From Mugil cephalus (Eukaryota; Chordata; Actinopteri; Mugiliformes; Mugilidae), in assembly GCF_022458985.1 (NCBI RefSeq), contig NC_061788.1, forward strand, positions 2,005,826 through 2,069,825: DNA of 64,000 bases, given 5' to 3'. A program made the translations under genes and the position numbers. Under the pieces are notes generated by a model, which worked only from the letters and a program-made list of their open reading frames with translations, was not told the origin of the DNA and made no database searches. Below are positions 39,701 through 51,260 of this stretch, in pieces (position 1 is the stretch's first letter; the number at the start of each line of letters is the position of its first letter).

Positions 39701-40610
39701 CCGTGGCCCTAATCCTCTTCCGTACTTTGGTGACCATAACAAGAAGCAGGAAAAACCACTGACCCAGATTGTACATAACCTACTACTGCACGTGGCCCTG
39801 AACCATGTCACTAGATGATGCATTTAACCCTAAACAAACAAACCTAAACTTATTATTAGATTAGATTAGATTAGATTATTCCATACATTACACCGCTGGG
39901 TGACTGATCTGTATTTAATGAATTCATTGAGAGGGGGCGGGGCCGTGCTGTGCAGAACTTACACAAGACAGGTTATACCGAGGCCAAGTGGTAAAACAGA
40001 TGGGCTGAGTTGGAGCTAGCTTGTTGTCTTTTGACGTTGCTAGCAGCTAAGATGTTGTTTTTGGTCACAGAACTGGATTTATTTCAAAAAACAAATAACT
40101 GAGGGGAAATAAACCATTTTAAATGACTCTGAGAGGCTCGGTGAGAGACAGCCACACCCATTCAACTGAAGGGGAACAAAGTTTTTAAATTTACATCCCA
40201 GAACTGGATTTGTTTTTTTTGTTTTTTTGTTTTTTCTTTAAGGTTGTAGCTAACTAGCTAACATGGAAAGAAAGACTTTATAACTAGTGTCATCTTTCAA
40301 ATGAAGCTATAAATGAGATTCCATTACATGTAGGTGCAGGTGCATTTAAGTAGGTTAAAGAATACTCGTTTTTATTTTGGTTCACCAACACTTTAACATG
40401 ACACATGTATGTAAATGAGAAGTGAAACACGTTGCCGGATGGAGCGGTTCCGTCTCAGAGTCAATAACTCAGGATGTTACACCAGATAAACACTTTGGAG
40501 AACTCTTCCTTTTTAAAGTTAACAGAACACACGTATTTAAATGGATAATGATGATAATAACAACAGTGGACTCACCTGTCCAGAGCGTCGGCCAGATCCA
40601 AGGTGCTCAT
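36787..40610 (-). CDS. il1b: Interleukin-1 family cytokine (il1b-like)
   Basis: A pro-inflammatory cytokine precursor of the IL-1 family, secreted without a signal peptide. Six coding exons in phase on the minus strand: 40576-40610, 39318-39366, 38547-38742, 38259-38435, 38047-38177, 36787-36999. They total 266 aa, the usual length for teleost IL-1 beta. LDEGLDLKVS followed by SVATLVLVVNALKKF matches the IL-1 propeptide. The mature trefoil part runs from about residue 110. FESVKYPGWCIST (226-238) fits the IL-1 signature except that Cys replaces the usual aromatic or aliphatic residue before IST. The start ATG has context caagATGA. An acceptor just upstream (ttataatccAG, exon edge 40617) implies a separate leader exon, as in other teleost il1b genes. 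The gene could instead be the teleost-specific IL-1 family member (il1fm); an alignment would decide. Intron 5 carries a Tc1 fragment. Confidence 0.85.
37477..37801 (+). mobile_element. Tc1-like transposon relic, copy 3 (fragment)
   Basis: From tttccatcactttaaagaga to cttctaagcagctaaagg it matches copy 1 in the opposite orientation and covers only the transposase N-terminal part. It sits inside intron 5 of the interleukin-1 gene, antisense to it. Confidence 0.8.
39395..39545. repeat. Agtcagaattctgag minisatellite, interleukin-1 intron 1
   Basis: About eight irregular units of 15-22 bp, gtcagaattctgagaaaaa, begin about 30 bp from the acceptor of the second coding exon (edge 39366). This is a familiar teleost simple-repeat type. 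Confidence 0.85.
39553..39824. mobile_element. Foldback MITE with arms of about 70 bp
   Basis: The left arm (gcatcatgtagtaatgtgga and on through cagggccacgtgcagtagta, 39555-39620) is the reverse complement of the right arm (39755-39823, through tactactgcacgtggccctg). The loop of about 130 bp has a T run at 39686-39702. No coding potential is seen. Confidence 0.8.
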
Positions 40611-40777
40611 CTTGACTCTGGATTATAACACGAGAGGAAAATAAAGGATTCTCTGGTTGACTTTGAGCTGAGGGTCACGTCCTGCTCGCTGCTCTGAGAG
40701 TCGTCTCAGTCTGAGCGTCTGTTTGACAGACCACAGCCTCCACTTCCCCTTCTGAAGAGGTGTGCTTTCTCTCCCAG

Positions 40778-40785
40778 TGACGTCA
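40778..40785. promoter_or_regulatory. CRE palindrome upstream of interleukin-1 gene
   Basis: TGACGTCA, a perfect cAMP response element, lies about 170 bp 5' of the start codon in the likely leader/promoter region. CRE/ATF sites are known in mammalian IL1B control. Use here is inferred. Confidence 0.4.
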
Positions 40786-41377
40786 CAGACCACAGAACTC
40801 ACATTCACTTACAAAGCCTCACGGAAAGCTCAAAGCGCTCAAACTCAAACACTTCCTCCTCTAATGTCCGAAAAGCAGAGATTACAGAGTGAGTAATCAG
40901 TGAAAACCTGTCGGGATGAGTCAGACATCAACACACAAATTAAAGGTGGAAGTTGGTAACCTGTTTTTCCTGCATCTGCACAAGTTTTAGTTCCTTCCTT
41001 CCTTTCACAGTAGGTGAGGAAAGTATCATGTCCTTCCGCGTGTCTCATTCCTTACTTTCCTTTTTTTTTTTTTAAATATTTGGTCCACATGTACATTTAT
41101 TCTCCCTCTGAGTCTGACTGAAAATGACTCGAGTCTCCTCTGAATGAAGTTCAGTTCCCAGTGGAGTCCCGGTCCTGCAAAGATCTGCAAGGTTTCTGTC
41201 TGGAAACTATCATTAATTGAATAATAAATCTGTAAACACTTGATTTACAGTGAATTTAGCATCGTGGCTAACCTACAAGTGAGCTAGTATTGGTGTTAGC
41301 TGTTGTTGGTGGCTAAGATGTTGATTCAGTTAAACGTTTTGGCCAGATAATGCGGGAAGAAAGACTTGACGTACATG
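40786..41377. other. Intergenic, nothing recognised
   Basis: Unique sequence upstream of the interleukin-1 gene. It contains a T run at about 41061-41073 and no exon-like block. Confidence 0.4.
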
Positions 41378-41668
41378 ACGACGATCACAGGACAAAAGTG
41401 GACGAGAAACAAAACCCCGTCAAATTCCACGGTTAAAACCTGTTTATTTACGCTTATTAACGTTTCTAGTTTGATACAACACACAAATTTAACAGATTTC
41501 ATCAATAGCAACGAGCTACAACGTCGCTAATGGGCAAGAACTTGTTTGAGGATTTAATTGCTCCGTCTTTGCTCGGCCACGTTCAGGTTTTAAAATGAAC
41601 AGTTTTATATTTGTCACACATTGGGTGACTTCATTATAATATAAATAATGAAATAATCCCAAGTGTCT
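41378..41668. repeat. Second copy of the 31.2-kb dispersed repeat
   Basis: From acgatcacaggacaaaagtg to aaataatcccaagtgtct it follows 31290-31585 closely, in the same orientation. Both terminal gtcctcatatg-type ends are absent or decayed. Confidence 0.75.
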
Positions 41669-42054
41669 AATAAAAGCTCAGGTCTCAGGGGATTAAAGAA
41701 TAAATACGTCAGAGAATACGCCTTCGCTTCACTCTCTATATGAGTGAACGGAGGGTTTTCCTGGAGGTGACAGCTCATGAGCCTTTACTGTGGTTTTTTT
41801 GATGTGAATGTATCTGAAGGTAGCGACACCAGTGCCAGCTGAGATCATCTTTCCTCCGCCTCCAGGTTCTGAGAGGAAAACGAGTGTTTGTGGTGACACA
41901 GAAAAGAAAGTGTGTAAACCGGGAGAAACCGGCTTTTTGAGACACTGAAGGTGAGAGGATGAACAGGAACATCCAACCTGAATGGAACTGAACTGACGCC
42001 TACTTCCCATAATGCATCCTGGTTCCATGTGTCCTCCAGGTCAGAACCATCAGA

Positions 42055-42396
42055 CCAGAACCACCTCCTCCTCCTTTTCTTCTGCCTCCACCTCCTCTTA
42101 CTTCTTCTCTTCTTCCTCCCCTTCTTCTTCATCCTCTTTAATCTCATCCTCCTATTCCTCTCCATTATCCTCTTGTTCTTCCTCTTCCTCCTCGTCCTCC
42201 TCCTCCTCGTCCTCCTTCTCCTCCTCCTCCTCTTCCTTCTCCTCCTCGTCCTCCTCGTCGTCCTCCTCCTCCTCCTCCTCCCCCCTGGTTCTCCTCCTTC
42301 CTTTGGACCACCACAGACCAAACTGTTCCACTCTTTTACGTCTCCACCCACCGACAGGAGCCACAGGTGGTCATTATGTTGTGGCTGATCGGCGTA
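42055..42396. repeat. Pyrimidine-rich tract plus a MITE end
   Basis: 42055-42292 is tcctcctcttcc-rich DNA that opens artificial Lys/Arg or Ser/Leu frames on both strands. At 42367-42393 it is followed by ggtggtcattatgttgtggc.., the right end of the MITE family seen at 10337 and 56059. No matching left end was recognised. Confidence 0.65.
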
Positions 42397-43185
42397 AACA
42401 AATATGACCGCATCCGGTTTTTGTCAAAAGTTTAGATTTTACCCGCTCACGCTCTCAGAAATCGGTCTCTGAGGATTCAGAGCGAAGCAGAAATGACGGG
42501 AGTTTCCTCTGATTCAAACATGAAGAGTCTGACGACGACAACAACAACATAATAATAATGGTAGTAACAATAATTAAAGGAAGTTTTCTTATTATTCACG
42601 TTTTCAGGTCTGTTATATAATCTAGGAGGAGTGTCCGGTTTCTGATGAGATGTAGCGAGATCTAGGGAGGAAGTCTCTCGGAGGAAAACCCCAGGGTGTG
42701 TCTTCATTTGTGTTTTAAATATTCCATCAATTTACATTCCCCAGAATAACAGAAACATTTGTCCCTCCCACGTACAGGGATTCCTTTTGAGAAGCATGAA
42801 TCATGAAAACGACTGTTAAAAAAAACACAAAAGACATGACAAGACAACAGCCATGTTCATTGAGAATAAAAGAACCGGAATTACCAGACTGAATATCAAT
42901 AAATAGAAACAGAAACATTTCTTAGCAACGACACAAGACCTGAGATTAAACCTACACAGTATCAGAAAGGTGGTCATAATGTTATGCATGGTCCCTGGCA
43001 CAACAACAAGCTGAAATATTCTCATGACTGTATTTTAATACTGAGAACGAGGACAGTGGCTGAGTTTTCAGTTTCAGAACAGGTTATTTGCATTGAGTTA
43101 ATCAGCCTAGATTATCTTCCACACTAACCACACCAATAAATAAATAAATAAACAATATATATATAAATAAATAGCTGGTCTAGAC

Positions 43186-43259
<74 letters not shown>

Positions 43260-43775
43260 ATACATCATCAATGAAGCCCAGATCAGACGATTCACTACTG
43301 AAGCACATTTTAAGATAAAAAAGAAAAGGAGACGACATCTCTGTCTGCTCGGGTCAGTGGGTGGGTTTAACTCTAGTCCTGTGTGATATAAATGCCAATA
43401 ACATGAAAACTATTCATTAATTTAACACCAAAATTCATTTCAACGAGGTTCAATCCCGTCGACGTGAAACAAGTTCATAATGACGTGAATCCAACATCAA
43501 AAAAATATCAAATAATACAGAAGCAGGACGATGGTTTTCTCGGAGCACAGGATCATGAACGCAGAACCGAAAAATGTGTGTGGTCGCGGGATAAAATGTG
43601 TGTTTTTTATGGAATGCAAAAGTAAATAACTGCGTTTTTGCAACTGCAGGAAATAAAAAAAGACGTAATGAAGCGTGAACACGTTGGAGTTTTGGTGGTG
43701 ACGTCCCCGATCATTGTGACGTCTGGACCAGCTGCAGGACGGATGAGCTCATCATGCAGATCCTCAGTCACAGCC
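42397..43775. other. Intergenic with (TA)n microsatellite
   Basis: Mostly unique DNA. A (TA)n run of about 29 units lies at about 43195-43252. A partial MITE-end word (ggtggtcataatgttatgca) is at about 42970. No exon is recognised. Confidence 0.5.
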
Positions 43776-43855
43776 AGGTGTTCTGATGATGTGTTACATA
43801 GAATATAACCAAAGAACAGGTGTTCTGATGATGTGTTACATAGAAAACCAAAGAG
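43775..43855. repeat. 42-bp tandem duplication
   Basis: Two adjacent copies of caggtgttctgatgatgtgt and the following bases start at 43775 and 43817. The second copy lacks three bases (tat). Confidence 0.85.
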
Positions 43856-45044
43856 AGGAAGTGTTATATGTGTTGTTATGTGAGAGAAAGAACGGCCACG
43901 CCGGGCGACATTAGTGGTGGTGATGTGGAGCTCAGATGAGGTTGTGAATGTGAATATCAGACCGAGAGGTGAGATGATAAAGGTTTGAGGAGAGATTATC
44001 TGATCGTGGTCTGACACTGATCTGCCCACGTGTTTTTTTAATTCACGACCAAGCCTTTTATTTGTGAACGGCTGAAGAAGACCCGCTGGCGACCAGGTCA
44101 GCTTCACACACTCAGTAACCACGGTAACCAGCTCGCTCTCTCTCGGGGTCGATTAAGATTAACTTCCCTTTGTGGAACAGAAAACGCTGAGTCGACAAGC
44201 CCTCGATCCTAAACCACTGAACCTAAACGCACACAGAAAACTCTCCCTCATGCAGCATCGTCTGCTCGGTTCACCTCGGCGATCGGTCTGGTCTGCGCCG
44301 CGGTGAACCTCTCTGAACTCGTTTCAACTGTGTGGGCGCCTGCTTGTATATATATAGGTATATTCTGTTGAACTCGGGTGTGAAAGTCTTCAAAAACCAC
44401 CAACACATGGGGAATTACAATGTAATTTCCATGGCAGGAAATCAAAAAGAACACGGTACGGATATGAGATGCACGTATATTTCTATTTGTAAATCACGCC
44501 TGAGTTGTATGTTAGATCCTGACCACAGCATCTCAGGGGAGGAGGATGCGTCAGACATGTGGCTGCAACAGGAAGTGACCTTTAAGATTCAAAGACGAGC
44601 TCTGTTTGAAGAAGTAAATCTTGTTCAGACCTGATATTAACCAGTGTCCATCTTTAAGCATTAAACGTGGAATTATTATTATTATTATTATCTGTTCATC
44701 TAGAAGCAGTAATTTATTTCTATTGATACGTATATTATCCATTTTTATTTTGTCACCTCGAGTTCATTTCACTTGATGCTGAACTCGGAACGTGGACAAA
44801 GAAAGAAACGGGCTCAGGTTTCTTAATGAGGATGTGGACACAACACTAACAATGACACAAACAGGATCTGAAACACTAGAGAACAACAACAACCCAGAGG
44901 TGAACAAAAGGCCACAAAGTCAACAGGTCGAATTATATGTTTCAACTTGTCTGTTCTCTAGTTAATGGAATAGAATAGAATGGATTCAGGTCAGGACTTG
45001 ATTCTTCTTTGATTGTTCATTTGGCATCACCCAGTATCCTTCCA
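43856..45044. other. Intergenic, nothing recognised
   Basis: A 171-aa minus-strand frame spans 43607-44122, running across the tandem duplication. It shows no recognisable domain and no splice context, so it is not called as a gene. A short (ATT)n run lies at about 44671-44690. Confidence 0.4.
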
Positions 45045-45692
45045 TCCATCCTTCCTTCCTTCCTTCCTTCCTTCCTTCCTTCCTCCATGACCCAGTTTCT
45101 CTTCACATTCAGCTCATGGACTCATGTCCTGACATTTTCTTTCAGAGTTCACTGGTAGAATTCACAGTTCATTGGTCCATCAATGATGAGCAGATGCAGC
45201 AGAACAGGAACAAACCAGGACATTAGCGCCCCCATGTGTCATGGAGGGATGAGGTTCTGATGCTGGAATGCAGTGTTGGTTCATCTCCAAACATTTAAAC
45301 CAAACTATTCTACTCTGGTCTCATCTGTCCACTAAACATTGTCCCACATGTTCTTTGTGGACAGAGAGCAGTGTCTTTGGTTGTTGAGTGGATTCATCAA
45401 CATGAACATCAGCCAATGTGAGAGAGGCCTTTAGCTGCTTAGAAGTTCCCCTGGGTTCCTCTGGTTCCTCTCCCACTATGATGGAGTGATGTTTGTTGGT
45501 GGACCACTCCTGTGGAGGGGAACAGTCGTCTTCAATCTGTCTGACTCTCTGTGGATTATTTGTGGCTTCCAGACTCTTTACAGATGGTTGTGGAACCTTT
45601 TCCAGCCTGATGAGCAACAACAACTCTTTTTCTGAGCTCCTCACAAAGCTCCTTTCATCTGTTGTCATCACACACTTCAACACAAACATGAC
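45045..45692 (-). mobile_element. Tc1-like transposon relic, copy 2
   Basis: Nearly the same as copy 1 (34762-35480), including the (TTCC)n microsatellite at the same internal point (about 45051-45085). It ends earlier on the other side (acaaacatgacacaa). The transposase frame is broken in the same places. Confidence 0.78.
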
Positions 45693-47140
45693 ACAACTTG
45701 TCCTGAATGCAATATTTGTGTTTCATGTGTTTGATTGAGAATGCAGATATTCTAGCCGTGTAATAGACTGAACTAGACTCGAGTCTCTGCTACAAACACC
45801 ACTGACCACTTTTACGTGCACTTTAAAGTGGAAACAGGAAACAGACACATGTAGATCTTCACGTACCCTCTGAGTTTTGTTTCCCAGAAAAGTAGCCGAG
45901 CTGAATCTGCCGCTTTGCTTAATGACCAAATATGTCACGTTCACCTGGTTGCAAAGGTCTCAGAAGAAGCAAAGATCAGCTTCCAAACTAACGGCCGATC
46001 TTCACACTGGAGTTGGAGCTAATCAGTGCTAACCAGCTTTTACTGAAAATGCAGCAGGAGAGAAGACAGACGACGCCTGAGCATCTTCTAAGGTGTAAAT
46101 CTAATGATGAAATGTAAATCTAACTTAAGACATCATAGTTCTTTTCAAAAGATGTTTCAGAAAATGTTTTAATTTCTTGTTTTATTTTATAACAACAAGA
46201 AACACAAACAAGTAACAAAAACTTTTGGTGCACATAGACTGTAGATAGACTGCCGCCATCTTGTTTGTAGGCGCAATCTGAGCTGTAGAGGTCATTATTA
46301 TCGATGACACGCCCACTAGAATATTTCACAGCAAAGGCTTCTGTGTAGATTTATATCCTGACGTCGACCTCCCCCGAAACATTTCGTTTCGTTTCATATG
46401 CGTCACGTCGAACAGCTTCGGTATTTCCGGCTATTTATGCATCGCGGCAGTTTTTGAATTGGCTGTTTTGGATCAATAGAGACGGAACACGTCGAGGAAA
46501 AGTTAAATAAAACATTTATACGACTCAACTTTGGGGAAATTGTGGCGAAAGTTTCAGTCAACATTGAAAATGGAAATAAAAATTAACCAGACTGGCAAAA
46601 AAAAAAAAGACACAGCGACGCAAGTCCAACAGTGACAGTATAAATCTCACCTGTATCACGTTTGGCTAATGCTGCGCTCTGCTTTAGTTAGCTAGCTTTT
46701 CATTTATAATCTCAGAAAGCTAAAGCTGAACTCTGGGAGATATCTGGAAGACCTGCTTGTATGTGATCTTTATTTAGTTTAGTTTGAAGTGCTTTTCTTT
46801 TCAGGTAAACTGGGTAAAACCACCGGAGGCAATTTTGTTTTGGACTGTGCCAAATATCTCAAGCTACTTCCCCGTCTTTGCTGAAGATGAGCTTTTCTCT
46901 GATTGTTGTGTGTATGTTATTTGTTCTAGTGGGATTATTTTCTCTGAAAATTAATAAATTAAAAAAATAGGTGGGAACAAAAAGAGTATAACTGAGGAAA
47001 AACGTCAAAGTTCCCTCAGATTCTTTTTAGATGAGCACAACTTCTAGTTTAGTAAATTTCAAACAAAACAAATGGTTGTCAACGGCAACTGTCAATCATC
47101 ACGATGTCACGTCCCGTTTTTATAGCGACAAAATAACTAA
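45693..47140. other. Intergenic, repeat remnants only
   Basis: Contains the block accagactggcaaaaaa..gacacagcg (about 46586-46620), similar to one at 29357-29390. No exon is recognised. Confidence 0.4.
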
Positions 47141-47149
47141 ACTGATACT

Positions 47150-47270
47150 GGCTTTAGTTTTTTAGTTCTGCCCACTAACACGAAAAGGGGGCGGGGCTTA
47201 TGTCCTATACTGCAGCCTCCAGCCACCAGGGGGAGCTCTACTAGATGGCGTCCACTTGTTTTATCTATGG
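47150..47270. repeat. Teleost interspersed repeat fragment
   Basis: The words gggcggggcttatgtcctata and ctgcagcctccagccaccag followed by ggggagctcta are typical of a very common fish dispersed repeat. Borders are not clear. Confidence 0.5.
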
Positions 47271-47311
47271 TGCCACAGACAATGATTTAAACTCTGGTAC
47301 GATGCATCACT

Positions 47312-47668
47312 TTGCTAAATTCTCCCCGAGTTTTCCCAGTTTTCACCACAGAAAACGATTTGAATCACGGGCGCAGAGACATTTACCTGACGCATATCAG
47401 GGAACAAGAACTACAGCAACACAGAATCAGAACAGGGTTGAGTTTATTTCCTAAGAAATTATTGAAACTGTTAAATGCAAACGGCGTCTCAACGCACCCC
47501 AAAACTGGCAGCATTCCTAAAAATCAACATAACAAATACAAGGATGAGAAGTTCTACACAAATGTAACATGGACAGGAAGAGGAACTGACGGAGGCGTTC
47601 AGTTCTTGGTAGCTCATGGTAACAGTGTCGTGTTGTACCTGAAAAATCTACAAACTACAAATTAAACT
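47312..47668 (+). other. Orphan open frame of 117 codons, unknown
   Basis: An uninterrupted ATG-started frame has mixed amino-acid composition and a plausible C-terminal part (KFYTNVTWTGRGTDGGVQF). It directly follows a dispersed-repeat fragment. It was not recognised as any family, and no promoter or splice sites are clear. It may be chance or part of a decayed mobile element. Confidence 0.2.
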
Positions 47669-47669
47669 C

Positions 47670-50600
47670 TAAGCAGTCATATATTAATAAACGCTTCTCC
47701 ACGTCGTCGGCGTCTCCGCACTCGAAGGATTTATCTCGGTTTATAGGAGACAAAGTCTTGATTATCTTACTCTTTTTTTTTAATCTTTTTTTTTTTTTTT
47801 TTTACATTCAGTTCTTAGATACTTTAGAAATGAACTTATTACAACAAAAATACAACCGCTGAAAAATATTTACTCAGAAAAAAAAATAATAATAATAATC
47901 TCCTGGAATATTGAAGTGAGTGATAACACTGAATGAATCAAACACAAGAGATGAACGCTGTGACGAAGCTGATGCAGAGCTGACTTTTAAATAACCGACG
48001 CAAAAAAAATGACTGAAAACATCAGCGGATCTTTTCCAACAGAGAGAACGACGAAGAGAAACCAACCAAACACATGACAGAGAAATATAACACGAGTGTG
48101 ATGGTTTATTCAGGAAAATGAGCCAATATTACACATCAGAAAGGTGAATGGAAGTGTATGATGCAAAGGACAAGACTCCGCCCACTTTTACACCTCACAG
48201 ACATGAATATTCATTTTCTCTAATAAATAAATACCCGCAGATGATATTTCTAATTCATGTGTCTCATCGGCTTCTCTTTGCCGTCTTTCAGGATTTGCGT
48301 GATTATTTCTGTCTGTTTTCAGTCATTTTTTTTTGCACCGAAGCTACAGCTGCACTATAAAAGGTGACTATAGATTACACGGCTCTATTGCAAACTCTCC
48401 TAAGCAAAATCTCCAGCTAATTTCTGTGTTAACTTGTAAATGATTCATGTACAAAAAAGAAAAAAAAACAAAAAACTTTGGAAACGGAAGCAAGGAAATT
48501 TTTTGCCGTTTTTGTGCGACGTCTCATTTCCCTGAATCTCTACAGCAGACGGTGGCGAGTGCAAAGCGTTGCCAAAACACTATAAATACCAGGGGACGAT
48601 TATTCAGAGATCATCTCTGACGTAGTCTACACACATGCAACAATGACGGGTTAAATGTGTGACGGTCCCAGAAAGGACGTGAACACAGTCAAAGACAAAA
48701 CAAACGGACGTGGACATGAAGAGGAATGTGAACACCACTAAAGTTCAGCATGTGATAAGTTTATGGTGGGAGGCTGTTCAGCCGGAGGCTCCGACCACGT
48801 CACCATGAGCAGGGCTCAGTTTAAACCCCATGAGGTCGGTGCAGGGTGGAGGCTCACGGCGCCCTCTGCTGGACTGAAGACTTATAGCTCAGATCAGATC
48901 GGGTCGGCTCATCACACACACACACACAGGATTGTTGTGGCTGATTATTCTTTTTAATTCTTTTTATCTAGAACTCAGGGAACGTTTGTGACTTTCTATC
49001 CTCCATGATTCTAGATTTAGATCCGGTTCAGACCTTTTATTAGCATCCGTCCTGAGTGACCTGGTCTCTCGAGACCACATTGTGGAGGCGGTCTGCGACC
49101 GACGTGACCTCGTTGCTTTGGTTTAGTGTGAACCCACATTAATGAGTCCTGGTCCCATTAAAAACCAGATACTGAACTCATTCATTTAACCGCTGGTAGA
49201 AATGAACCAGAATCAGAGACGTCTGTTCATTAGCGACGAGACTTTAAATAAGAACGACAAGAAATACGAAGAAAAACAAAGCAGCTGTTCTTGGTTCGGA
49301 AACAGCAGCAGGTAGAGATCCATTAGAAACAACACTAATTTAAGTGGAGATCAATAAATAAATTATAACTTAAAGGAGTTTTTCCATCTGGTTCCTAAAT
49401 CTGGATCATGTCTCCAAGTCTCCAACCATGTGGTCCTGGTTCTGGTCCAGTGGTAGGTAGAGATCCATTAGAGACAATATTCTACTGACCACATGGTGGC
49501 GCTGCTGCTGATTTACACACAGACTGAGGTCAGATCTCCAGGTAATTAATTAATTAATTAATTAAGAGCAGGTAGATGGACCAGGTGAGACCGGACTGTT
49601 CAGGGTGGATGTTAATAAAAAAGTCCTTGTTGTGTTCCGGCCTTTTATCAGGATAAACAGACGCTTTTATTTCTTAATTTATTTGAGTTATTGAAGCAAA
49701 ACTTCATTCTAGAGTTGGTCTAGTTTTGGAGTGTTCAATCTGAATCTGGACCGCTTTTAAATTTGACCCAGAATTCATAGCGAGTCACCGCAGCTTAAAG
49801 AACACACAAACCGAAACGTATTTGTTGGCTTTCCTGTCATTTTACATCACAAACACTGTTCAGTCTGAGCAGCGTCACACGAAGGTAGAAAGAGTCAAAT
49901 CCGGACGTACCTCGCAAACTCGTAAAAATAGCTTAATACTTCTCCACGGTGCAAACCTGCCTTTGACCAACTCCGATGTTTTGTTTAGTGTCTGAAACGG
50001 ACGGATACTTCGACGCACAAACACACACAGGAAAAAAAAAGAGGACACGTTATGTAGCTTTGGCACCAGACAGGCTAAAGTGAGGAAGTGGCAATGCAAC
50101 GAGTTTAGTACAGGAGGCTAAACCTGGAAGAAAGGCACCGCCAAAATAAAACTAAACGGATTCATAGAACGTGGCAAGAAACAGGAAGTGAACCATATGG
50201 AATTATGTGCATTTTTTTTTTGTCTTAAATTATAAACGAACCACCTGATAAGTTTATTGTTTCTTTTAAAAATAAAATAAAGCGTCATTCATTTGAAATG
50301 CGAGGATTTATTACTGTTTTTTTTTTATTTTATGATGAACTAATGCAGAAAAAAAATGGATCACATCATTTTTCCTGCCACTCTATATCCATATTTATAT
50401 TAAATATTTACACGTATTAAATCCAAAGTGTATAAAACAACACAAAGAGATAATTGCGATGAAAAGCACATAAGAGGAATGGAGAAGTGAGATCTACACA
50501 ACAGACAAATAAAATCACTCTCACTCCAGTCTTGTCCAATAACTACGTTCCAGCCATAGATGATTCATCAATAAAAACAAAACAAAAAAAAAAATCTACT

Positions 50601-50975
50601 TGGTTGTTGTTGCTGTTTTTCTTTACAGTGTGCAGATAGAACCGCACTACCCATGAGCCTCCTCTTCTGTGGAGCTCTCCTGGGATCGGCTGCCACCTGT
50701 GGAACCCGACCAATGAGAGGAGAGCTGGGGTGAGGTCATGGTGAGGTAAACAAACACAAGGAGGCTTTAAGGCGGCGGCGGAGGAGGAGGAGGAGGAGGA
50801 GCAGGAGGAGGTGGTAACGCACGAAAGGAAAGCGACTGGAAGATGGCGCAAAGACGAGTTTAGAGAAACTTTTAGATCATTTTAAGTTTCATATTTTAGT
50901 TTAGTTCCATCTTTTCCAACTTTTTTAAAGCACATCTGGTGTGAAACATGTACCCCGACTTCCATATTAGAGGTT
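47670..50975. other. Intergenic, nothing recognised
   Basis: Includes T runs near 47770-47803, a (CA)n at about 48915-48928, a (TTAA)n at about 49543-49564 and a (GGA)n at about 50776-50800. The phrase ggtagagatccattaga is duplicated at about 49310 and 49456. No exon is recognised. Confidence 0.45.
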
Positions 50976-50984
50976 TCTCTGCAT

Positions 50985-51260
50985 GAACAAACAATAATCC
51001 AGCCTCTTTCTGCCTTCAGATGGTTTGTGTAACGAAGAATCTAACATTGGTGTCTATGGGAGGAGGTTGGGGTGGATGGAGGGTGCGCAAAGTGCTCAAC
51101 AGTCACACAAGAGAACTGACCTTTCACAAAACCCCGCCCCGAGCGGTCATTGCCCAATCATACATCCTAGCAACGGTTACTATGTAAACAAGGTCCGTCA
51201 AGCTGCTGAACTCCGACAAGATAAATGTTGACGTGGTGTCGTGGGACACTACAGGTAAGA
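50985..51260 (+). promoter_or_regulatory. Possible promoter with first-exon donor
   Basis: GC-richer DNA contains ccccgcccc, an inverted CCAAT (cattgcccaatcat) and cctagcaac, an RFX-type half site. It is followed by gacactacag|GTAAGA, a strong splice donor at 51254. This looks like a promoter or a mobile-element leader, but no downstream coding exon was found on the plus strand. Confidence 0.25.

Noticed and set aside
42029-42407. Open frames rich in Ser/Leu (plus) and Arg/Lys/Glu (minus)
   Set aside because: Encoded by a tcc/tct-rich tract; the same happens at 30.2-30.7 kb.
43607-44122. A 171-codon minus-strand frame
   Set aside because: It crosses a recent 42-bp tandem duplication, has no recognisable domain and no promoter or splice context.
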